A DNA stretch of 64,000 bases from Nipponacmea schrenckii. Lineage: Eukaryota; Mollusca; Gastropoda; Lottiidae. Of the stretch, positions 57,080 through 64,000 are shown piece after piece. Made by a program: the position numbers and the translations under genes. The stretch lies in NCBI GenBank assembly GCA_030562195.1, contig JAUJPP010000002.1, positions 4,712,001 through 4,776,000 of the forward strand. The letters are read 5' to 3'. Under the pieces are notes generated by a model. The model worked only from the letters and a program-made list of their open reading frames with translations. It did not search any database and had not been told where the DNA came from. Position 1 is the first letter of the stretch; every line of letters begins with the position of its first letter.

Positions 57080-57330
57080 CTAATAAATTAACACATAGAT
57101 ACATTCTAGTTATTTATATTAAACAACAGTTTTTATCAGTATGATAATTGATTATTCAAAAGAAGAATTTTATATTTCAGTCATATCCTATCAAAATTTA
57201 AAATATTTAACTGATCTGCTTTGACTTATTTTTGTCAAAGCATGAAGAATAAAGTATTCAATAAAAACTTCAGAGATACTCTAAATGATAAAATCTACAC
57301 AGTACTATATTTATTTTAGTAATAACTTAC

Positions 57331-57456
57331 TCTGAAGACATTTATTACTTCCATCATGATAATAAGTAATATCACAACCACATTTACCATTAGATAAACA
57401 TGTCAAGTTACCAAGACATCCAGTGATATTGGTACATGTTCCATTAAACTCAGGTT
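57331..57456 (-). CDS. EGF-like exon
   Basis: 126 bp, phase 1 to 1, donor GTAAGT, acceptor TTTATTAG. It encodes PEFNGTCTNITGCLGNLTCL, SNGKCGCDITYYHDGSNKCL. Its 5' half is almost identical to the 62615 exon, so one arose from the other recently or by conversion. Confidence 0.8.
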
Positions 57457-57901
57457 CTAATAAATTAATACATATATACATTCTAGTTATTCATATCAAA
57501 CAAACAGTTTTCATCCAATTATTTGATTATAAAATCTTTTATACCTGTAAATTCTATCAATATTTTTATTTCAAAAGCACATCAATTTGATTCAAGATGA
57601 TGTGGTTTCATAAGGTAAACATAATATTGGTATAATTTTAAGTATAGGCCTACCGGTAATCTGAATTTTATATGAGCTGGTTGGTGTCAATAATATACAA
57701 TTCCTTTTTTAATCATTTTCAGATCATTTTGTTCAATTTTTTTTTGTTTACCCAAAAGATCAGTGGTTTCTTTGCCTCAAACCAAATCTTCTGTTGGGTA
57801 GAGTAAGATGTCTTCAATATTTGTAGATCAGCTTGATAAATTATGAGGAAAAAAGGCATTTAAATTTATACTATAATTTTATTAATGACAAGGAAACTTA
57901 C

Positions 57902-58027
57902 TCTGAAGACAATTATTACTTCCATCATGATAATAAGTATCATTACAACCACATGTGCCATTAGATAAACATGTCAAGTTACCATGACATCCAGTGGTAC
58001 TGTTACATGTTTCTTCAAATCCTGGTT
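57902..58027 (-). CDS. EGF-like exon
   Basis: 126 bp, phase 1 to 1, donor GTAAGT, acceptor TTTATTAG. It encodes PGFEETCNSTTGCHGNLTCL, SNGTCGCNDTYYHDGSNNCL. Confidence 0.8.
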
Positions 58028-60401
58028 CTAATAAATTAACACATAGATACATTCTAGTTATTTATATAAAACAACAGTTTTTATCCGTATGAAGATATTT
58101 GATTACTATTCAATATGAGAATTTTATACTATACTCAGAAAAGGCTATCAATATCTTAAATCTAAACTGTCTTTGAATTATTTTTATATTTGATAAAAAC
58201 AATATGAACAGAAACTAGAATTGCTTACAATTATGAACGTATTATTATAAAATATTATGTACCGGTAGGCTAAATTTGCAAAGACCTACATCTAGACAAT
58301 ATATTGAATATCATTTGACCTAGTTTTCAAAGTCATAAAATAATTAGGTCACACCTTCCGTAACGGTTAAAGATGGCGAAAATATGAAAATTAACAATTT
58401 TTGCTGTATTTAAGTACACTTATCTCTATGAATTTTTTAAGTAAGCCAAATCAAAAAATATCTCCTCGTAGACAATATATTGAATATTATTTGACCTAAT
58501 TTTCAAGGTCATAGATTAAGTGGGTCACACCTTCCTTAGCCGTTAAAGTGACCTAATTTTGAAAAAATCGAAATTTGAATAATTCGAAAAAAAATACGTA
58601 ATATAAAAATCGGTCTCCAAGAAAAGGTAGATTAAATATCCAATGTATCTATGTGCTAAATTTCATCAAAATCGGTCTATCAATAGTGTCTGAAATTCAG
58701 CTTTAAGAATTGTAACGAAAATTCAAAATGGCGGCAAATATGGAAGCCTGACCTAATTATTTAGGTCAAAACGATTACTATTGACAAGTTATTTATAAAA
58801 CAGTTTTCCGTTTTCACCTAGTTGTTATAGACCGGAAGTTACGTAATTACGTCATTTGAGGCTTAACCGGAAGTCAATTTTTTTTTCAAAATTTTTCAAT
58901 ATTCATAATCATATCGCCTATCAACTGCTAAAGTTTCAAAATTTTACAATCTATATTAAACAAGAAATAAAGGTCTGAAAAGATGTTGCCGATGACCCTT
59001 GAATATTGAATTGCAAATCGTGGGTAAAAGATTTAACCAAATTGCATAAAACCTATAATTGTTAGTTTACAAATACATTGAACTTTTCAAATCTGAAAAT
59101 CTGGTCAAAATCGAACTGAAAATAAACTTGCTAAAGCAAAAAAACCTGAACTTCCGGTTCTCACTTCCGGTCAGAGATAGAACTTCCGGTTTTGATTTAT
59201 TTGATAATTGAAATCATTCTAAGATCAACTGTAGATTTAGAATTTCTGTACCTTTTGCCAGTTTGTCTGCAAACTCATCTGAGGATCGCAAAAAAAAAAA
59301 AAAAAACGATTACAATACGTTTTCGCCAAAGTCGAAATACGTAACTAAACTATGTATTTTTTAAATCTATGTTCAGCTAATTTCAATATAATCTACAGTT
59401 TGTAATATAAAAATTTTCAAAGGACAAGATTATGGTCTTTAACTGCCACTGTTATAGTATTATGACATTGAACCTGTGCAGTTGATACCTCTACAAATCA
59501 AATTCTAGTCTCATAATTAATATCATAATTTAAAGTTTATGGCTAAAATGACAGTGATAATTTACTTTTAACAATGGCTTTAATATAGGATGCAGGTTTA
59601 TTGTATAGATGAAATCGAAAAATCAACATTAAATTCTGACATTTTTTTTTTTTAGAATGACAAGGTTTTCATTGCACATTGTGATGACATTAATATTATC
59701 GTGATGTCATTTGCGAAATTTTTCTATTTGAATATTCCTGAAAAAATGTTGATAATAGTCAATATGACACTATAATATGAAGATTAAGTACCGTTACAAA
59801 GAATATTTTTATGGTAAGAAGCAAATATCACTGAAGATTTGATTCAATGCATACTTCAGAATAAGGGCAACACATGTCAATTCTCAGAAAAAAATATTTG
59901 GCAGGGAAGGGTTAATGTAAACAGCTATGTAAAGAGACATTCCTTTGTATATATCAGATATGAATTAAAAGAAATCAAATTTAAGTTTTATTCCTGGTTA
60001 CCACACAGATATAATCTAACTATTCATATCATACAACAGTTTTCATGAATTAAGATTTTTGTTTTTACTCAGTAGAAAAAAATATTTCAAATTGAAATCC
60101 AACTGATCTACTTTGAAGCATTGGATTTTTCTAAAAAGAGAGGAAAAAACTAAACTACCTATTGTTTTTCTACCTTCAACTAATTTCAATCTTAATTAAA
60201 ATTGGTTAAATGCAATGAGGCTAATGTATATTACAAGTTCAATGTTGCAAATGTAAGAAGTAAATGCAAAATGTAGAATACAACAATAGTAAACCAATGC
60301 TGCTAATGTAAATAAAAATCCCCTATAAACTGACTTCCCCTCTATATGATATCACAAGCACGAGTGGCATAAAAACCATATCCACAAGTTATACTTAATA
60401 T

Positions 60402-60815
60402 GTAAATTATCGTTACTGATGAATAAAGCGCATGCGTTGAATGATGACACCCTTTTGCCCCGCCCATAGAATACCAAAATAGTTTTTCAATGGCCTGTTT
60501 TCAACTTGAAACAAGAATATAATTTTTATCCAACTGAAGAATTTTGAGGTTTTTTTTATCTAGTATGCATCACAGACAAAGTACATAAGACAAAAACTCA
60601 TCTAAAACAAGTGGTTCTAATAATGGAAATAAGCAAATGTGTTAAACGATGACAGCCTTTGGCTCCGCCCATAGAATACCAATATGTTTATTCAATGGTC
60701 TACAAGAAAATAACTTTTATCCAACTAAAAATTTGAAATTTTTTTTTTTGATTTAGAATTCATCACAGACATAGTACCGGTACATGAGAAAAAAACTCAT
60801 CTAAAACAAATTTAT
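60402..60815. repeat. Direct duplication, two ~200-bp units
   Basis: Both units contain CGCCCATAGAATACCAA, TTTTTATCCAACT or CTTTTATCCAACT, CATCACAGACA and AAACTCATCTAAAACAA in the same order (60402-60610 and 60620-60815), with moderate divergence. No coding potential. Confidence 0.75.
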
Positions 60816-60993
60816 TATGCAATTTATTACACTTTTATGTATTACCACTGCTACCTTAACACTGGCATTTATCATGGTTAAGAGGGGTTTCACTGTTCAT
60901 TTAAATTTAACAATAGCATTTTCTCATTCAAATATTGGCTTCACATTAGGTTAAGTTTATTTTGGGACACAACTCTCAACTACTTAAATTAAT

Positions 60994-61329
60994 GTGATGT
61001 TAACCGCTTGGAAAGATGACGAGATATCTCGCACATGTCGCCATGACGTCGTCACGGATGACGAGATAACTCGCAAAAGCACCTTGTGTTCCACCGGTGA
61101 TCTGTACCGGAATCAAGAACATTCTTATGTTTTGTTTATGAGCCTAAAAGAGTTGGCAGAGGTAAGAGTTTTCTCCCGTTCCATCATTGCGTCTGCAAAC
61201 AAACGAAAATTCAATTTAGATGAAAAGGAGATCAGAAATATGTTTGTAGATTTGGGATCGTCGTCAGATGAAGATGAAAACTCAAGTGAAGATAGCGATG
61301 ATGAATCGGAGGAAACAGATCAAGAATAA
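60994..61329 (+). CDS. Acidic-tailed frame, possible piggyBac transposase N-terminus fragment
   Basis: 111 codons in an intron, on the strand opposite to the receptor gene. The second half reads KRKFNLDEKEIRNMFVDLGS then a run of serine, aspartate and glutamate to the stop. A basic KRKF followed by a short helix and an acidic tract resembles the start of piggyBac-type transposases, but the rest of such an enzyme is absent. GACGAGATA(T/A)CTCGCA is repeated twice near the start. The frame may be a relic or chance; the start is not established. Confidence 0.3.
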   Translation: MMLTAWKDDEISRTCRHDVVTDDEITRKSTLCSTGDLYRNQEHSYVLFMSLKELAEVRVFSRSIIASANKRKFNLDEKEIRNMFVDLGSSSDEDENSSEDSDDESEETDQE

Positions 61330-61379
61330 GAGTTTTCAAGGGCGAATTCGACAATCACAATTGCAACCACAATAGAATT

Positions 61380-61910
61380 TTTGACGCAATTTTACTAAGT
61401 CAAGGGCAATAACTCAAAACTCTTCATTTAAAAATCGTTGAATTCAAACTTGACTGCCGTCATATCAATTTCAATACTCATACCAAGTTTCATCAAAATC
61501 CTTTGAAAATTGTAACCTCTATTGCACCAACAATAAAAGTTTACTAAGTCAAGGGCAATAACTCAAAAGCCACTGTTTATCTAAAAATCTTCAAATTCGA
61601 ACTTGACCGCCGTCTTATCAATTCCAATGCTCACACAGAGTTTCATCAAAATCCATTGAAAATTGTAGCTTCTGTTGTGTCTATAACAAATATACAGACA
61701 GGGGCAATAACTCAAAAACTGTTCATTGAAAAAATCTTCAAAATCGAAACGCTGTCAAAGCTGTTTAATCAATTATAATGCTCATTAAAGTCCATGGAGA
61801 TTTGTAGCTTCTATAGTCTCCACAACAAATGTTGACGGACCGACAGACCAACAGACCGTCGGCCAGGGGCGAAAACAATATACGTCAACATATTCATATG
61901 GGTGAATAAA
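61380..61910. repeat. Dispersed mollusc repeat copy
   Basis: Three tandem ~150-bp segments, each with (A)AGTCAAGGGCAATAACTCA, CTTGACCGCCGTCTTATCAA-type sequence and GTTTCATCAAAATCC. They end in GACGGACCGACAGACCAACA and ACAATATACGTCAACATATT. Same family as 4040-5047. Confidence 0.8.
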
Positions 61911-61999
61911 AAATTTATAATCAAAGAACTGTAAATTTTAGAGGACAAGAATTCATATAGAATCTAATTGAAAGTTCATCTATTATAAAAAATATATAG

Positions 62000-62326
62000 C
62001 AGGGGTGTCATTAGTAGCCGGCAGCCGACGAAAAACGACGGTTACTCTGGTCAATACGGCCGTCTACTTTTACCCGGCGTCAAAAATTTCCAGCGAAAAA
62101 ATTGACCCAAAACAAGTTTTATAACTATTGAAATTATAATGAACATCGAAATGTAGTTATTTCTTTTATATTCACCAGTTAATATCAATTATATGGCCAC
62201 AAAAAAGTTATTATATGCCAAGTTGTAAAACCAAATTTTTCTTGCTCTCTGCGCCTCTACATTTATTCATGCAGCCACCTACTTTTCTCCTTTCCCCTCC
62301 TACTCGAAATATCATTGACACCCCTG
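62000..62326. mobile_element. hAT-type MITE, 327 bp
   Basis: The ends read CAGGGGTGTCA at 62000 and its exact inverse TGACACCCCTG ending at 62326. The immediate flanks share TATAG, compatible with a worn 8-bp target duplication. CAGGGG(T)GTCA ends are common among hAT MITEs. It is non-coding inside. Confidence 0.65.
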
Positions 62327-62614
62327 TATAGTATAAGAAATGTGGTAGGGATGCTAGGTATTACACATAGAAACATATTTTTTGTAAAATCGGCAAGTTA
62401 ATGTTTGTGTAATTGTAAGGTAATTGGTGTATATCATCTACAATTATATTCTTTTTTTAAATTTCAAATCTTTTTTTCAATTTTTCTAATTTTCCAAATC
62501 ATAATGTTGATTGGATGTTTCTTTAATAATTGTAGATGAGCTGCTCTATTTGTGAGGGTTAAAAAGCATTAAAATTTGCCTCAAAGCAATCATATCAATG
62601 ACAAGACAACTTAC

Positions 62615-62734
62615 TCTGTAGACAATTGTTCTCTTTATGATAATGAATATTATCACAACGACATGTATCAGTAAAACATGTCAAGTTACCAAGACATCCA
62701 GTGATATTGGTACATGTTCCATTAAACTCAGGTT
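62615..62734 (-). CDS. EGF-like exon, most upstream intact one
   Basis: 120 bp, phase 1 to 1, donor GTAAGT, acceptor TTTATTAG. It encodes PEFNGTCTNITGCLGNLTCF, TDTCRCDNIHYHKENNCLQ. It has the CRC core instead of CGC and is two residues shorter. The exon with the signal peptide must lie further right, outside the window. Confidence 0.75.
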
Positions 62735-63234
62735 CTAATAAATTAATAGATAGATACATTCTAGTTATTCATATCTCATAAGATGTTGATTCACATTGTA
62801 ATGTAAAATTAAAGTGTATATTTAGTGAAAGAAACATGAGACATGAAAAAATAATTAGATTATATAAAATTTTAATTGTTGTAAGATATGGAATTTACTA
62901 CTGTGCTTTTCACTTTCCTTTAGTTTATAATCAAATAAATATTAATACTTTATCTACAGCTTTAAATTTCTTATCTATAAGTAATACACAAAATTATCCA
63001 CAAGAATAATTCATATGCATTGACATATTAAATACAGTGCCATAATATACTAAGATTTCCTGCTAACTGATGGTATTCACTACTTTTCAGGAATTCTGTG
63101 GTCAAATATTGGATTCACATTTTATGAGGTTAAACTTGGTGTACAATTAACTCTCAACTAATTTAACTACTGTGATGTTAAAAAGCATTAAACTTAATTT
63201 ATTGACAATTATTATTATTTTTATGTTATTGAGT

Positions 63235-63323
63235 TCCCTTCACAACCACATTTACCATCAGATAAACATGTCATTACCAAGACATTCGTGGACACTAATA
63301 CAAGTTCTATTTAAACCTTGCTC
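63235..63323 (-). pseudogene. Decayed EGF-like exon
   Basis: The - strand still shows GAATGTCTTGGTAA, TGACATGTTTATCTGATGGT and AAATGTGGTTGTGA, in the order of the intact EGF exons. However, two bases are missing after GGTAA (frameshift), a stop follows, and no GT donor remains. It is a relic of a sixth exon of the cluster. Confidence 0.7.
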
Positions 63324-63730
63324 TAATTATTGTAAATACATGTATCATCGACTAAAATGTGTATCTCTTGACTAACAAATGGGTTTGATATCTTTAAAGC
63401 AAAAAACTGTCCAACTCTCAAATCTAATTATTTGGCCATCATGATAAGTTTAGTAGATATGAAAAAAGAAGAAATCCTTTGTTTGGTTGCAACTTAATGA
63501 TATTTTAACAAATTATACCATTATTAAACTCCTCACTTTATATTGAAATATTTCAAAATATAAACTTTGAATTATAGCAAGTAAGTTGTATTTCTAATTC
63601 AATATGAGTAATAAGTATCAACTTATATCTACCTATAGAAACAAAAACAGGACACAGATCCAAAAATCTCAAGAAATGTTCTTAATTCAATTAAGATAGG
63701 TAGCAGTGCAAAAACATATAAGATATCTGG

Positions 63731-63836
63731 ATAAGAATATAATATAACATTGTATAACAAGGTGTTATATATAAGAATATAACATTGTATAACAAGGTGT
63801 TATATATAAGAATATAACATTGTAACACAAGGTGTT
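63731..63836. repeat. 35-bp tandem repeat, 3 copies
   Basis: The unit ATAAGAATATAACATTGTAT + AACAAGGTGTTATAT starts near 63731 (with a 5-bp insertion), 63771 and 63806; the last is truncated and mutated. It contains a small palindrome (AACAAGGTGTT). Confidence 0.85.
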
Positions 63837-64000
63837 TTTGTGGTTTAAACAATCTATCTTTAAAAAAACATTATGTGTAAATGTTTGAAGACAAGAATTT
63901 ATAAAGAAATCTAATTAAAAGTTTATCTATTATAATATTCTTAGTATGAAAAATATATATATATGTGTATAAGAAATATGGTGGAGGGATGGAAGGGAAG
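63837..64000. other. AT-rich end of window
   Basis: No exon seen. A short (TA)n run lies at about 63953-63963. Confidence 0.5.

Larger units (their letters stand above)
58028..62614. other. Long intron rich in repeats
   Basis: Holds a diverged non-coding block with two tandem copies of GACAATATATTGAATATYAT (58296 and 58467) and several CCGGAAGT motifs (58.8-59.2 kb); an A-run at 59290; a ~210-bp direct duplication (60402-60815); an acidic frame at 60994-61329; the mollusc repeat (61380-61910); and a hAT MITE (62000-62326). Confidence 0.6.
35835..63323 (-). other. EGF/FN3 receptor-type tyrosine phosphatase-like gene, ectodomain (contig 3)
   Basis: Read right to left: EGF exons at 62.7, 58.0, 57.5, 57.1 and 55.7 kb; cysteine module 52.6; FN3 51.7; cysteine 50.9; FN3 49.4; cysteine 48.9 and 48.3; FN3 47.7, 47.0, 46.4+43.7, 43.1+42.6, 42.1+38.9+38.4; membrane-proximal exons 37.9, 37.2 and 36.7. 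Nearly all module borders are phase 1, typical of shuffled extracellular domains. The NGPV and CNGPL motifs point to an RPTP, a cell-surface enzyme that would remove phosphate from tyrosine in the cytoplasm, but the transmembrane and catalytic exons are not in the window. Other multi-FN3 receptors remain possible. Confidence 0.6.

Noticed and set aside
61000..61080. Repeated GACGAGATA(T/A)CTCGCA as an operator-like site
   Set aside because: It falls in the start of a doubtful frame; a twofold repeat alone is not evidence of regulation in an animal intron.
1..64000. CRISPR arrays, operons, ribosome binding sites, tRNA or rRNA genes
   Set aside because: The DNA is animal nuclear sequence. No tRNA cloverleaf or rRNA segment was recognised, and none of the tandem repeats has the repeat-spacer pattern of CRISPR.

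Overview
This is AT-rich, intron-rich animal DNA, most likely from a mollusc. The reasons are long phase-1 exon chains with GT/AG borders, introns full of short DNA transposons, and several copies of a dispersed repeat (core AAGTCAAGGGCAATAACTC, ending in GACA/GACGGACC runs and an ACGCCCACAT arm) that I know from mollusc genomes. The species cannot be named from the sequence. The window is a scaffold of three contigs joined by two gaps of exactly 500 N (18234-18733 and 35335-35834).

Contig 1 (1-18233). It starts with a 1.57-kb inverted-repeat transposon (203-1769), a ~120-bp tandem array (3250-3845) and a copy of the mollusc repeat with a (GACA)n tract (4040-5047). On the + strand are the first two exons of a secreted or membrane protein: a signal peptide (5954-6013) and an EGF-like cysteine module (7400-7538). 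A 30-bp satellite lies at 11.06-11.37 kb. From 12.4 to 16.8 kb is a compact virus-like segment: a ladder of ~90-bp repeats, a 176-aa beta-rich protein, a protein-primed family B DNA polymerase of Polinton/Maverick (adintovirus-like) type broken by two frameshifts, and a two-helix membrane protein whose stop codon overlaps the polymerase start (ATGA). A degraded retrotransposon gag (DUF1759-like, BEL/Pao type) follows and runs into the gap.

Contigs 2 and 3 (18734-64000). The - strand carries exons of a large cell-surface receptor. Read 5' to 3' (right to left), contig 3 has five EGF-like exons (62.7-55.6 kb), another cysteine module, alternating FN3 and cysteine modules, several FN3 domains, and a membrane-proximal module (37.9-36.6 kb) with the NGPV and CNGPL signatures of receptor-type tyrosine phosphatases (RPTPs). 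Contig 2 repeats the same exon series, from the 51.7-kb FN3 exon onward, at 34.1-20.6 kb and adds one more membrane-proximal exon at 19.0 kb. No transmembrane or phosphatase exon is in the window. The two copies differ by private transposon insertions (nested hAT/MULE and a retroelement in contig 2; a piggyBac-like and a 1.2-kb TIR element in contig 3), by the number of 134-bp repeats carrying an exon end, and by uneven base divergence. They are either tandem paralogues or two haplotypes both kept by the assembler; contig 2 ending exactly inside sequence homologous to 52.2 kb fits the second reading.

The points most worth following are the 134-bp repeated exon-end array, the FN3 exon that has diverged more than nearby introns, and the polymerase-bearing element with its overlapping genes and repeat ladder. 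All exon calls are by eye from reading frame, splice sites, phase and agreement between the two copies.
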